Part shown: one piece after another, positions 11,851-20,500 of the stretch
Layout of the letters: each line of letters starts with the position of its first letter
How positions within the stretch are numbered: the stretch's first letter is position 1
Program-made: the position numbers and the translations under genes
NCBI RefSeq assembly: GCF_023273895.1
Contig: NZ_CP096883.1
Location: forward strand, 2,914,001 to 2,978,000
Direction of reading: 5' to 3'
DNA length: 64,000 bases
From: Sphingobacterium sp. PCS056
GTDB taxonomy: Bacteria > Bacteroidota > Bacteroidia > Sphingobacteriales > Sphingobacteriaceae
Notes under the pieces: model-generated
Told to the model about the DNA's origin: nothing
Seen by the model: only the letters and a program-made list of their open reading frames with translations
Databases searched by the model: none

Positions 11851-12429
11851 TTATAGTGATATGGTAATTCCTAATAGTTTGTAAAACTCCTTTAGGATAG
11901 CTTGGTGACCAGGCCACGCTGGTGAAGTAACCAAATTGCCATCAACGATGGCTTGATCTGCAGGGATATTTTTCCATGTTCCTCCTGCCAGTTCAATATC
12001 TGGTCCTACTGCGACGTAGGCTGTCAGTGTACGACCTTGAAGTACTTTGGCTGCTGTCAATACTTGGATACCGTGACAGATCGCAGCTACTGGCTTATTG
12101 TGGTCAAAGAAATATTTCGTTATTTCTAAGACGCGTTTGTTTAAACGGATATACTCTGCCGAACGACCGCCCGCGATATAAAGACCATCATATTCTTCCA
12201 ATTGTATCCCATCAAAATCTTTATTGATTGCAAAATTGTGTCCACGCAACTCTTTATAGGTTTGATCTCCTGTAAAATCATGGACAGCAGTAGGTACTAC
12301 ATCTCCTTTTTTGCGATCTGGCGCAACGGCATCGACATGAATACCCACTGCACCCATCGCCTGAAAAGGAACCATCGCTTCGTAGTCTTCTACGAAATCA
12401 CCGACAAGTAATAATATTTTCTTTGCCAT
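11851..12429 (-). CDS. DJ-1/PfpI family protein
   Basis: This 192-residue protein is of the class I glutamine amidotransferase-like superfamily. The nucleophile elbow is AAICHGIQ with Cys followed by His, and an upstream acidic residue lies in VGDFVEDYE. AGGRSAEY and the C-terminal SPAWPGHQAILKEF are typical of PfpI/YhbO-like proteins, which act as proteases, deglycases or stress chaperones; which of these applies cannot be told here. The ATG at 12429 (MAKKILLLVGDFVEDYE) gives the family's normal N terminus; an extension to 12453 is unlikely. It is first in a two-gene unit with the small membrane protein. Confidence 0.9.
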   Translation of the reverse strand: MAKKILLLVGDFVEDYEAMVPFQAMGAVGIHVDAVAPDRKKGDVVPTAVHDFTGDQTYKELRGHNFAINKDFDGIQLEEYDGLYIAGGRSAEYIRLNKRVLEITKYFFDHNKPVAAICHGIQVLTAAKVLQGRTLTAYVAVGPDIELAGGTWKNIPADQAIVDGNLVTSPAWPGHQAILKEFYKLLGITISL

Positions 12430-12458
12430 AAATTTATATTTTAATACTTCCAAGATAC

Positions 12459-12490
12459 AAAAAAAGTCACAGATGACTATGACTTTTTCT
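12459..12490 (-). terminator. Intrinsic terminator after the FMN reductase gene
   Basis: AAAAAGTCA (12461-12469) pairs with TGACTTTTT (12480-12488). The minus-strand read ends in a T-run, 13 bp past the stop of the gene ending at 12503. Confidence 0.75.
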
Positions 12491-12502
12491 GTTAAGTTTT
12501 GA

Positions 12503-13066
12503 TTAATCTAAAGAAGCTGCTTTCTCTTTAAGCGCACGTTTGGTCGCTCGTACTTTAGCCTCCAATTTGCTTCTATACTCGATATTGGTCACGCCTTTAC
12601 CGGCTTCAAAATTACTTCCAAAATGGGGTAATGAAAAGGAGTCTAGTACTTCTGCGCCATCCCATGCAATTCTATTAACCGCTGTGGTCAGGACAGTAGA
12701 TCCACCCATCGGCCCAGGACTGGTAGCCAGTAAAAAAACAGGCTTGCCATTGAATGTTTTGCGATCTGAAATGCGTGAAACCCAATCAATGATATTTTTA
12801 TAGCCCACATTATAGGATCCATTATATTCTGCTATTGATATGAGCAAGAAATCGGCTTCATCGATTTTAGCAGCAAAATCAAGTGCTAACTGCGGAATCC
12901 CAGATTCGATTTCCCTATCGATCGAATATAAGGGCATCTCGTAATCATTTAAATCTAAAATATCGATGACATCGTCTACTTCTTTGTAGTATTTGGAAAC
13001 TGAAGTAACAAATGTTTTGTTAATGGAATTTCTGCTATTACTAGCAGCAAATGCTAATATTTTCAT
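12503..13066 (-). CDS. NAD(P)H-dependent FMN reductase family protein
   Basis: This 187-residue flavodoxin-fold protein starts with the phosphate-binding loop KILAFAASNSRNSINK and carries AEYNGSYNVGYKNIIDWVSR, the flavin/dimer segment of the FMN_red family. ATSPGPMGGS lies at about residues 115-124. Relatives reduce FMN, quinones, azo dyes or chromate with NAD(P)H. The substrate is not visible from sequence. It is a cytosolic, single-gene unit with its own terminator. Confidence 0.9.
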   Translation of the reverse strand: MKILAFAASNSRNSINKTFVTSVSKYYKEVDDVIDILDLNDYEMPLYSIDREIESGIPQLALDFAAKIDEADFLLISIAEYNGSYNVGYKNIIDWVSRISDRKTFNGKPVFLLATSPGPMGGSTVLTTAVNRIAWDGAEVLDSFSLPHFGSNFEAGKGVTNIEYRSKLEAKVRATKRALKEKAASLD

Positions 13067-13152
13067 GCTATAGTTAAATTTTGATGTTCAAACGTACAGT
13101 ATTATTTTTATGATTTTGTCAAATCAATGTTGAAACGTCTAAAAGTATGTAT

Positions 13153-14058
13153 TTATTGACCTAGATCAAGATTAAAGCGTTCGTACATCCCTAAGAAACC
13201 GGTCAGACCTCCCGTGTGGATGACCAGTATGCGGTCATCTGTTTTAAAATAATCTTGTGCGATTAAATCATCGAGAGCAAAGAAAAGTTTACCGGTATAA
13301 GTAGGTTCAATCATGATCCCTGTACGCGAGACAAAGTGTTCAACAAATTGGATCAGCTGCGGTTTGGTTTTTGCATATCCTCCAAAATGATAATCGGTAT
13401 GTAAGGTTACGGGAGAGGCGTGGGGATGTATTTTTTGAATTTCATCTTGAATAAAATCTCCTCCTTTCAAAACTGGAATGCCATGCACCTGTGTTGGCAA
13501 GCCTGCTGTTGATACGGCATGTTGAATGCCTGCAATTGTTGTTCCTGTTCCGCAGGCACAGAAGATATGATCGTAGGTGTCCTGTAGGGAAGATACAATT
13601 TCTTCACATCCCTGTGAACCAAGAGTGCCATGTCCACCTTCGTCAATGAAATAAGCTTGGGGATCTTGATGGAAATGTGTCTCGAAAAGTGCGGATTTGT
13701 GTTTATAATCGGAGCGATCGGTATAGATGAGCTCCATCCCGAATAATCTGCACATGGCAAGGACTGGATTATTTATTCCAATATCGGCACGTAAGAAAGC
13801 TGTTGTTTTGAAATCAAAGGTGGCACCTGCACAAGCTGTTGCCAAAATATGATTAGACCATGCACCTCCAAAGGTGACCAAATGATTTTTATTTTGTGCT
13901 AATGCAGCCTGAATATTGAACTTTAATTTTCGCCATTTATTACCAGATATAAAGGGATGAATCAGATCATCGCGCTTTATGCTGACCTCTATAGACTTTT
14001 TTTGCCAGTCTGGAAGGCTTATTTTCTGCTCGGGGCTATAAAAATTAAAAGATATCAT
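13153..14058 (-). CDS. ACC deaminase / D-cysteine desulfhydrase family PLP enzyme
   Basis: This 301-residue fold-type II PLP enzyme has the cofactor lysine in SGNKWRKLKFN. The adjacent GGAWSNHILATACA stretch binds the substrate carboxylate, and the phosphate-binding loop is CGTGTTIAG. Family members open 1-aminocyclopropane-1-carboxylate or desulfurate D-cysteine; sequence alone does not separate the two, and D-cysteine desulfhydrase is the commoner activity. The length is slightly shorter than the usual 325-340. A minus-strand TAACTTTG element at 14072-14079 lies just upstream, back to back with rluD. Confidence 0.88.
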   Translation of the reverse strand: MISFNFYSPEQKISLPDWQKKSIEVSIKRDDLIHPFISGNKWRKLKFNIQAALAQNKNHLVTFGGAWSNHILATACAGATFDFKTTAFLRADIGINNPVLAMCRLFGMELIYTDRSDYKHKSALFETHFHQDPQAYFIDEGGHGTLGSQGCEEIVSSLQDTYDHIFCACGTGTTIAGIQHAVSTAGLPTQVHGIPVLKGGDFIQDEIQKIHPHASPVTLHTDYHFGGYAKTKPQLIQFVEHFVSRTGIMIEPTYTGKLFFALDDLIAQDYFKTDDRILVIHTGGLTGFLGMYERFNLDLGQ

Positions 14059-14071
14059 ACACTATTATGTA

Positions 14072-14109
14072 CAAAGTTAGTAGATTTTGTATGAATTAGG
14101 TTATTTTTG
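14072..14109. promoter_or_regulatory. Back-to-back -7 elements for the PLP enzyme and rluD
   Basis: Minus-strand TAACTTTG (14079 to 14072) and plus-strand TATTTTTG (14102-14109) both fit TAnnTTTG. The second ends 4 nt before the rluD ATG, implying a very short or absent leader. It also argues against the TTG start at 14087, which would lie upstream of it. Confidence 0.45.
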
Positions 14110-14113
14110 TACG

Positions 14114-15157
14114 ATGGCTGAAAATTTAGAGTTACAAGAGCAAGATGATCAAGAGTTATTTGAGCATTTGCGTATAGAGGTAGATAAAGGACAAGCGTTA
14201 CTGCGCATCGATAAATTTCTGATGAATAGAGTAGAGAATGCATCTCGAAATAAAATTCAGGCTGCTATTGAAGCGGAGTCCGTATTAGTAAACGAAAAGC
14301 CTGTAAAGGCAAGTTATAAAGTGAGACCGCTTGATGTCATCACTGTAGTCTTGCCAGATCCCCCAAGAGATACCGAAGTTTATCCAGAAGATATTCCTTT
14401 GGATATTATTCATGAAGATAATGATGTTTTGATTGTCAATAAAGAGTCGGGTATGGTCGTTCATCCTGGTTTTAATAATTATACTGGAACATTGGTCAAT
14501 GCTTTAACGCATCATATTCAACAATTACCACAGTTGCCCGGCAATTCGGATCGTCCAGGCTTAGTGCATCGGATCGATAAAGATACTTCAGGATTATTGG
14601 TGATCGCTAAGAACGAAAAATCAATGACGCACCTAGCGAAACAATTTTTTGATCACAGCATCACCCGAAAATATATTGCGTTGGTCTGGGGAGATATTAA
14701 AGAAGATGGTACTATAACGGGCTATATCGGACGTCATCAAAAAGATAGACGTATCATGGCAATGTATGATAACGAAGCCAACGGACGCTGGTCGGTGACT
14801 CATTATCGGGTGCTGGAACGTTTGGGATATGTGACGTTGATCGAGTGTCAATTGGAGACTGGAAGAACACACCAGATCCGTGCACACATGCAGTCGATTG
14901 GACATCCTTTATTTAACGATGCTATGTATGGAGGTGACAAGATTATTAAAGGAACAGTCTTTACAAAATATAAGCAGTTTGTAGAAAATTGTTTTAAAAT
15001 ATTACCTCGTCAAGCTCTTCATGCACAGGTAATTGGATTTGTGCATCCAAGTACGAAAGAAAATGTTAAATTTGAAGTACCATTGCCAGAAGATTTTCGT
15101 TTAGGATTAGAGAAATGGCGCAATTATGCAGCTTTATCAAAACCAACTGAGGAATAA
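14114..15157 (+). CDS. rluD: Ribosomal large-subunit pseudouridine synthase, RluD type
   Basis: This 347-residue RluA-family enzyme isomerises uridines of 23S rRNA to pseudouridine. An S4 RNA-binding domain (about residues 20-80, with LRIDKFLMNRVENASRNKIQ) is followed by the catalytic domain. The latter contains HRIDKDTSGLLVIAKN with catalytic Asp155, then ETGRTHQIRAHMQSIGHPL. The S4 domain and length favour RluD over RluA or RluC, though the exact target sites are not shown. The ATG at 14114 is preferred over an in-frame TTG at 14087. The aminotransferase gene starts 18 bp downstream and is probably cotranscribed. Confidence 0.92.
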   Translation: MAENLELQEQDDQELFEHLRIEVDKGQALLRIDKFLMNRVENASRNKIQAAIEAESVLVNEKPVKASYKVRPLDVITVVLPDPPRDTEVYPEDIPLDIIHEDNDVLIVNKESGMVVHPGFNNYTGTLVNALTHHIQQLPQLPGNSDRPGLVHRIDKDTSGLLVIAKNEKSMTHLAKQFFDHSITRKYIALVWGDIKEDGTITGYIGRHQKDRRIMAMYDNEANGRWSVTHYRVLERLGYVTLIECQLETGRTHQIRAHMQSIGHPLFNDAMYGGDKIIKGTVFTKYKQFVENCFKILPRQALHAQVIGFVHPSTKENVKFEVPLPEDFRLGLEKWRNYAALSKPTEE

Positions 15158-15174
15158 TAATACGTATACTTACG

Positions 15175-16032
15175 ATGCCAACAACATATATCAATTTTAA
15201 CGGTAACATAGTACCAGAAGAACAAGAAATTTTCTCTATCGAAAATAGAGCAGCACGTTATGGCGATGGCTTGTTTGAAACGATGCTGTTTAAAGATGGT
15301 GAAATTAGGTTCTTAAACTTTCATGTGGAAAGATTACAAAAAGGAATGACGGCTTTGCATCTTGAAGATGCCAATCTGTTTGATGAATTTTTCTTTCGCT
15401 CAAAAGTTGAAGAACTGATACGTAAAAATAATATGGTCGGTCAGCTCGTTCGTATCCGCTTGACCGTGTTTCGGAATGGTGGTGGTTTATACAGTCCCAC
15501 TACGAATAAACCTTCCTATGTCTTTCAAGTGTCCAGACCTGAGCCCAATCTAAAGGATAAAAAGGTAGGCTTGATCGTCGATTTATATACGGAATATAAA
15601 AAACCATTTAGTGATTTATCGAAAATTAAATCCCTAAATTCTCAGATTTATGTTTTAGCTGGTATCCACAAGAAAAAGATGGGTTTTGACGATGTGCTGT
15701 TGTTGAACCAAGAAGGATTTCTTTGTGAAGCGCTGAGTTCAAATATATTTGTACATTATGAGAAGACGCTCTATACGCCTGCTCTATCTGAAGGATGTAT
15801 TGAAGGGGTCATGAGACGTGTTGTGATCGATATGGCAATAGATGAGGGGATAGAAGTGGTAGAGGCTCAAATAAGTCCACAGATCATGAAGGAAGCTGAA
15901 GAGATTTTCTTGACGAATGCTGTTCAAGGTGTACAGTGGGTAATGGGATATAAGCAAAAAAGATATTTTAATAAGATATCCAGAATATTGCAAAATAAAT
16001 TGCAAAGCTGGAATTATAATGATGCGGAATAG
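15175..16032 (+). CDS. Class IV PLP aminotransferase / aminodeoxychorismate lyase-like
   Basis: This 285-residue fold-type IV PLP enzyme contains RYGDGLFETMLFKDG near the N terminus. The lysine-containing segment is KIKSLNSQIYVLAGIHKK, followed by GFDDVLLLNQEGFLCEALSSNIF, the cofactor-binding block of the IlvE/PabC family. Candidates are branched-chain aminotransferase, D-amino-acid transaminase or 4-amino-4-deoxychorismate lyase. Absence of pab genes nearby gives no help. It follows rluD by 18 bp and ends in a strong terminator. Confidence 0.88.
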   Translation: MPTTYINFNGNIVPEEQEIFSIENRAARYGDGLFETMLFKDGEIRFLNFHVERLQKGMTALHLEDANLFDEFFFRSKVEELIRKNNMVGQLVRIRLTVFRNGGGLYSPTTNKPSYVFQVSRPEPNLKDKKVGLIVDLYTEYKKPFSDLSKIKSLNSQIYVLAGIHKKKMGFDDVLLLNQEGFLCEALSSNIFVHYEKTLYTPALSEGCIEGVMRRVVIDMAIDEGIEVVEAQISPQIMKEAEEIFLTNAVQGVQWVMGYKQKRYFNKISRILQNKLQSWNYNDAE

Positions 16033-16058
16033 CGGTATATAATAGCTGTTTTTTAAAC

Positions 16059-16099
16059 AATTAAGCTCCTAAAATAATCTATATTTTAGGAGCTTAATT
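16059..16099. terminator. Bidirectional terminator after the class IV aminotransferase
   Basis: An 18-bp stem (16059-16076 with 16082-16099) closes on a 5-nt loop. The right arm contains TTTTAGGAGCTTAATT and is followed by GTTTT. It separates the rightward unit from the leftward permease gene. Confidence 0.85.
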
Positions 16100-16173
16100 G
16101 TTTTATGGATCTAAAGGTATGGCTATTTTATTTATCGTGCTCGCATCTATTGGCGACGATAGATCACAATAGA

Positions 16174-17601
16174 CTATTTTTTAGATTTATTTCTCTTGAC
16201 CAAGAGGTAAGAGAAATAGAGAAGGACCATCCAGATGGGGATCAATTCTACCGGAACTTTCATCCCTGTGATCCACATAATAAAAAGCACTGCGATTAAA
16301 AACAGGATGCAGATGTAATTGCTAAGGGGATATAGAAAGGATGGAAATTTGGTCTTGATGCTTCGCTGTATTTTATCTTTCTTAAAGTAAAAATGCGTGA
16401 TGGTAATCATCACCCAATTGATAATTAATGAGGATACTACTAATGACATTAAAATTTCCAGCGCATCTTGCGGCATGATTTTATTGATCACCACGCAGAT
16501 GGCGGCAAATAATGCTGAAACAAGGATCGCATTGACAGGAACATGATTTTTACTTAACTTATTTAGAAACTTTGGCGCATTTCCCTGACTTGCTAAACCA
16601 TAAAGCATTCTACTATTGCTGTAAACACTGCTGTTATAGACAGATAAAGCAGCCGTTAATACAATTAAATTCAATACATTGGCTATTAAACTTGTTGCAT
16701 ACACCGTTTTTCCAAATATGGAAAATTGAAAACTTTTTAACGAGTCAAATACGGTCACAAAGGGGCTTGTGTCGGCAGTGATCTGTTGCCATGGCGATAG
16801 TGCAAATAAGATAATCAGGGCTCCGACATAAAAGATCAAAATCCTGTAGATCACCTGATTGGTTGCTTTTGGAATATTCTTCTCTGGATTTTCAGCCTCT
16901 GCAGCGGTTATACCGACTAATTCTAGACCTCCAAATGAAAACATGATCAACGCTATTGCTGCCAGTAGTCCTTCATAGGTACCTTCACTATTTTGAGATA
17001 GCCATCCTTTTGGAAAAAAGCCACCATCATTATACAAGTTGCTGATCGACGATTGTGGGCTTCCTGTACCACTGATCAGTAGGTAAGATCCGAATACGAT
17101 CATCGCAATGATGGCAATGACTTTGACGATGGAAAACCAAAATTCGGCTTCTCCGTACACCTTGACAGAAGCGAGGTTGAGCGCATTAATAATAAAGAAG
17201 AAGAATAGGCTAGAAGTCCAGAGTGGTATTTCGGGCCACCAAAATTGGATGTAAACACCTATAGCGGTCAATTCAGCCATGCTGACCAATATATACAGTA
17301 CCCAATAATTCCAGCCAGAAGCATATCCAGCAAATGATCCCAGATATTTATTGGCGAAAAAGCTAAAACTTCCAGAGACAGGTTCTTCAACAACCATTTC
17401 ACCAAGTTGACGCATAATGAAAAATGCGATAATACCTGCTAATGCATAACCTAAGATGACAGAAGGACCGGCTAGTATAGCAGCCTTACCAATACCTAGG
17501 AATAGTCCCGTTCCAATTGCACCGCCTAAGGCGATCAGTTGAATGTGTCGATTTTGGAGACCTCTTTTTAATTCGTTATTTTCTTTTGGAGTTTGATCCA
17601 C
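16174..17601 (-). CDS. Amino-acid permease (APC superfamily, AAT type)
   Basis: This 475-residue inner-membrane transporter has about 12 predicted membrane helices. The N terminus LKRGLQNRHIQLIALGGAIGTGLFLG is the signature of the amino-acid transporter (AAT) group that includes GabP, PheP, AroP and LysP. It continues with GSFSFFANKYLG and SGWNYWVLY. These carriers import amino acids with protons. Substrate specificity cannot be read from the sequence. It is a single-gene unit with nothing related nearby. Confidence 0.93.
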   Translation of the reverse strand: MDQTPKENNELKRGLQNRHIQLIALGGAIGTGLFLGIGKAAILAGPSVILGYALAGIIAFFIMRQLGEMVVEEPVSGSFSFFANKYLGSFAGYASGWNYWVLYILVSMAELTAIGVYIQFWWPEIPLWTSSLFFFFIINALNLASVKVYGEAEFWFSIVKVIAIIAMIVFGSYLLISGTGSPQSSISNLYNDGGFFPKGWLSQNSEGTYEGLLAAIALIMFSFGGLELVGITAAEAENPEKNIPKATNQVIYRILIFYVGALIILFALSPWQQITADTSPFVTVFDSLKSFQFSIFGKTVYATSLIANVLNLIVLTAALSVYNSSVYSNSRMLYGLASQGNAPKFLNKLSKNHVPVNAILVSALFAAICVVINKIMPQDALEILMSLVVSSLIINWVMITITHFYFKKDKIQRSIKTKFPSFLYPLSNYICILFLIAVLFIMWITGMKVPVELIPIWMVLLYFSYLLVKRNKSKK

Positions 17602-17886
17602 GTATTTGTTTTTTTATAAAGTGAATATACGGGCTAATTTTTAGATAAGCTAATATAGTATTTATCTAGAAATAATAAGACATGAAGTGTGTATGTTGAC
17701 ACGTGATCAGATCAATTATGGCCTATTATTATTCAAAATTGATGATGTACCGATCTAAAAGTAGGGTTGTTAGGGAGACCATATGGAATGCAAAAACCGT
17801 TGACATCTGATATGAACAACGGTTTTTGCTGATTGACAAATATCTTATTGCAAGGTGTAAAACCCAGGCAATATTGACGTTATGAA
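17602..17886. other. Gap between the feo cluster and the permease
   Basis: No gene is visible. It contains the feo terminator hairpin (17790-17829) and, to its left, the upstream region of the permease gene, where I see no clear promoter. Confidence 0.5.
17790..17829 (-). terminator. Hairpin ending the feo operon
   Basis: GCAAAAACCGTTG pairs perfectly with CAACGGTTTTTGC (13 bp) around a 14-nt loop, 57 bp past the last feo gene. The T-rich arm lies inside the stem. Confidence 0.7.
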
Positions 17887-18048
17887 TTATTTTTTTTCTT
17901 GAACATCGGGTTGCTTCATATCGCAACCACAACCTTTTCCACAGCTTTTCTTACCACTAAATGAAGCACGCATGGATTTTGAAAAATAGATTACTGCCGC
18001 AATAATAATTGCTCCAACGATGATATATTGAATAATTAAATTTGTCAT
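17887..18048 (-). CDS. FeoB-associated Cys-rich membrane protein (53 residues)
   Basis: The small ORF starts MTNLIIQYIIVGAIIIAAVIYF, one membrane helix, followed by a short basic tail and a cysteine cluster, SCGKGCGCDM. It ends in a Lys-rich tail (VQEKK). This is the layout of the FeoB-associated Cys-rich family found after feoB in many bacteria. Its place, 6 bp after feoB, fits exactly. The cluster could bind ferrous iron at the cytoplasmic mouth of FeoB, but this is inference; the family's biochemistry is not well settled. Confidence 0.85.
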   Translation of the reverse strand: MTNLIIQYIIVGAIIIAAVIYFSKSMRASFSGKKSCGKGCGCDMKQPDVQEKK

Positions 18049-18054
18049 AATATA

Positions 18055-20154
18055 TTATTTTAATGCCTGATAGGCGATCAAAGCTGCGATATAAGCCAAG
18101 CCTGTCATAAAACCCAGTTGTATCAAGGTCCATTTCCATGATGCGGTTTCTTTTTTTACAATTGCAATTGTACTCATACATTGCATGGCGAAAGCGTAAA
18201 ATAGTAACAGGGAAACTCCTGATGCAAGATTATATGCCGGTAGGCCTGTATTTCTGTTTACCTCAGCTCGCATTTTACTTAATATGGTTCTTTTAGAAGC
18301 GTCGTCTTCAATATCTGCATCATCACCAATACTATACACTGTAGCCATGGTCCCAACAAACACCTCACGTGCTGCAAATGACGATATCAGACCAATTCCC
18401 ATTTTCCAATCATAGCCCAATGGTTCTACAATAGGCTCAATTACCATGCCCAGATAACCTAAATAGGAGTGTTCTACTTTGTAAGAGGAGATTTCATGAT
18501 CGAGGTCTTCATCGGATAGGTTAGGGTTATTTTGCGTGACGATCTCTTCTGCATTTTTAAATTTGTCGCCAGGCCCAAAACTTCCGAGCGCCCATAGGAT
18601 GACTGAAATGGCTAAAATAATTTTACCGGCACCAAAAACAAAACTGGATGATTTGTCCCAAACGTTTAAGAACAGATTCTTCCAATCCGGGAATTTATAG
18701 GTCGGCAATTCAAAAATCAAAAATGACTTATGTTTTGTTTTAATGATTTTATTGAGCAACCATGCTGATCCCAATGCAGCTAAAATACCTAAGATATAAA
18801 GCGCAAAAAGAATCATTCCCTGAATATTAAAACCTAAAAATTTGGTATCAGGGATCACTAATCCAATGATCACGATATAGATCGGTAGTCGTGCAGAACA
18901 GGTCATAAACGGCGTCACAAGCATCGTTACCAAGCGTTCTTTGCTGTTTTCAATATTACGTGCAGACATCACTGCTGGCACAGCACAGGCAACACCTGAA
19001 ATCAAAGGGATGACAGATTTTCCGTTTAGTCCAAAAGGTCTCAACCAACGATCCATCAAGAATACGACACGGCTCATATAACCTGTTTCTTCCATTAGGG
19101 AGATAAAGATGTAGAGGATGACAATCTGAGGAACAAAAATAACAATCCCACCAATACCCTTAATAATACCATTGGACAGCAAATCAGGAAGAGGTCCTGC
19201 AGGCAATGTGCTCTGTACATATGCCGCCAAATCCGCAAATTGAGTATCAATGAAATCCATCGCTGGACCCGACCAGTTATAGATCCCCTGGAAGATCAAA
19301 AATAGGACTCCAAAGAAAATCAGGTAGCCCAAAACCGGGTGTAGGAGAATTTTGTCAATACCATTGGTTACGCTTTTTAAATCTAGATCTTTTAAAACGA
19401 TGGTACTTAAAGCCTGTTCCAGATTTTTGTTTCGCTGTACAGATTCTTGTTTTTGAAGTACTTGTGGACTGACGTTGTGATTTTTTCTAATATTTGCTAA
19501 TGCTGCATTTTTTTCATCTGAGAGAAACTCTACGTTGCCTTTGGCTAAATATTGCCATGTGCTGTATTCGTTTTCCAGTGGAAATAGCTTTTTTGCTTCG
19601 TTTACCGCTAAAGTGTATTCGGTAGGGATATCAAAATTGCCAATATATAATGGGGGTACAGCATCAAAAGCAGCGATCAGTTTGTCAATCCCTGCGCCGG
19701 TTCGCGCATTGGTCTGAAAAACCTTCGTTTTTAACAATAGTTCCAGTTTAGCAATATCAATCTGAATTCCTTTGGCCTTTGCCTCATCGATCATGTTGAT
19801 GACGAAGATGGCAGGTAGGCCCAGTTCTCGTGCTTGTTGATAAAGTATGATCGATCTTTTTAAATTGGAAGGTTCTCCAACGACAACGATTAAATTTGGC
19901 TTTAATTTGTTGTTTTGATCGACAAGAATATTAAAGACTACCTCTTCATCCAACGAGTTTGGAAATAAAGTGTAGGTACCCGGTAAATCAATGATTTTAT
20001 ATGTTTTGTTGTTCGCAGTTAATGAGCCTTCGCGTTTTTCAACAGTAATACCAGGATAGTTTCCAACTTTCTGATTGAGTTTTGTAATACGATTAAACAG
20101 GGATGTTTTACCCACATTTGGATTCCCCAAAAGTGCAATAATAGGATTGTTCAT
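18055..20154 (-). CDS. feoB: Ferrous iron transport protein B
   Basis: This 699-residue protein has an N-terminal G domain and a C-terminal membrane permease. The G1 loop is GNPNVGKTSLFN (about residues 10-21), the G3 motif DLPGTYTL, and G4 is NMID. The membrane part carries the two Gate motifs, with ISGVACAVPAVMSAR and TCSARLPIYIVIIG, including the conserved Cys of each. It takes up Fe2+ across the inner membrane under low-oxygen or iron-poor conditions. The start codon follows the feoA stop directly (no gap), and a small Cys-rich gene follows by 6 bp. Confidence 0.97.
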   Translation of the reverse strand: MNNPIIALLGNPNVGKTSLFNRITKLNQKVGNYPGITVEKREGSLTANNKTYKIIDLPGTYTLFPNSLDEEVVFNILVDQNNKLKPNLIVVVGEPSNLKRSIILYQQARELGLPAIFVINMIDEAKAKGIQIDIAKLELLLKTKVFQTNARTGAGIDKLIAAFDAVPPLYIGNFDIPTEYTLAVNEAKKLFPLENEYSTWQYLAKGNVEFLSDEKNAALANIRKNHNVSPQVLQKQESVQRNKNLEQALSTIVLKDLDLKSVTNGIDKILLHPVLGYLIFFGVLFLIFQGIYNWSGPAMDFIDTQFADLAAYVQSTLPAGPLPDLLSNGIIKGIGGIVIFVPQIVILYIFISLMEETGYMSRVVFLMDRWLRPFGLNGKSVIPLISGVACAVPAVMSARNIENSKERLVTMLVTPFMTCSARLPIYIVIIGLVIPDTKFLGFNIQGMILFALYILGILAALGSAWLLNKIIKTKHKSFLIFELPTYKFPDWKNLFLNVWDKSSSFVFGAGKIILAISVILWALGSFGPGDKFKNAEEIVTQNNPNLSDEDLDHEISSYKVEHSYLGYLGMVIEPIVEPLGYDWKMGIGLISSFAAREVFVGTMATVYSIGDDADIEDDASKRTILSKMRAEVNRNTGLPAYNLASGVSLLLFYAFAMQCMSTIAIVKKETASWKWTLIQLGFMTGLAYIAALIAYQALK

Positions 20155-20394
20155 TTATTTTGGATCGATAATGATTACCTTGGCTTCAGATTTTCTGATA
20201 GCAATCAATGAGTTACTAGCAATTATGTTTAGACACATTGGACCATTTAATGGGGCAATATGTTTGACTTCAATTTCGGTCCCAGGGAGGAATCCCATTT
20301 CATAAAACTTAGCGGGAATGTCATTCGAATTCAAATCAACTATGATCGCTCTTTGTCCCTTTTTTAGCTTGTCTAAACTAGATTTATCGCGCAT
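20155..20394 (-). CDS. feoA: Ferrous iron transport protein A
   Basis: This 79-residue SH3-like cytosolic partner of FeoB carries KFYEMGFLPGTEIEVKHIAP and PMCLNI, typical of the FeoA family (the latter matching a usual DP-type core segment). It is the first gene of feoA-feoB-FeoB-associated. Its promoter has a good -7 element (TATATTTG, minus strand 20425-20418). A palindrome overlaps the expected -33 position, so metal-dependent repression is likely. Confidence 0.93.
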   Translation of the reverse strand: MRDKSSLDKLKKGQRAIIVDLNSNDIPAKFYEMGFLPGTEIEVKHIAPLNGPMCLNIIASNSLIAIRKSEAKVIIIDPK

Positions 20395-20417
20395 TATTTC
20401 TGTGAATATGTAATTTT

Positions 20418-20468
20418 CAAATATAAGAATTTAATCTGATTTAGAATGATTCTAATATAATTCTTATA
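20418..20468. promoter_or_regulatory. feoA promoter and 7-1-7 palindromic operator
   Basis: TTAGAATGATTCTAA (20441-20455) is a perfect 7-1-7 palindrome like Fur/PerR-family boxes. Outside it, TATAAGAAT (20422-20430) and ATTCTTATA (20460-20468) form a second perfect inverted pair, so AGAAT/ATTCT half-sites occur four times. The minus-strand -7 element is TATATTTG (20425-20418), and the palindrome covers the -33 position. The site lies between feoA and the divergent marR and could control both. Confidence 0.7.
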
Positions 20469-20500
20469 CATTTATGATAAATATGTGATATATTTAAAAT

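Noticed and set aside
17690..17725. FNR-like GATCAGATCAA near the permease
   Set aside because: Spacer is 3 rather than 4 nt and one arm is incomplete.
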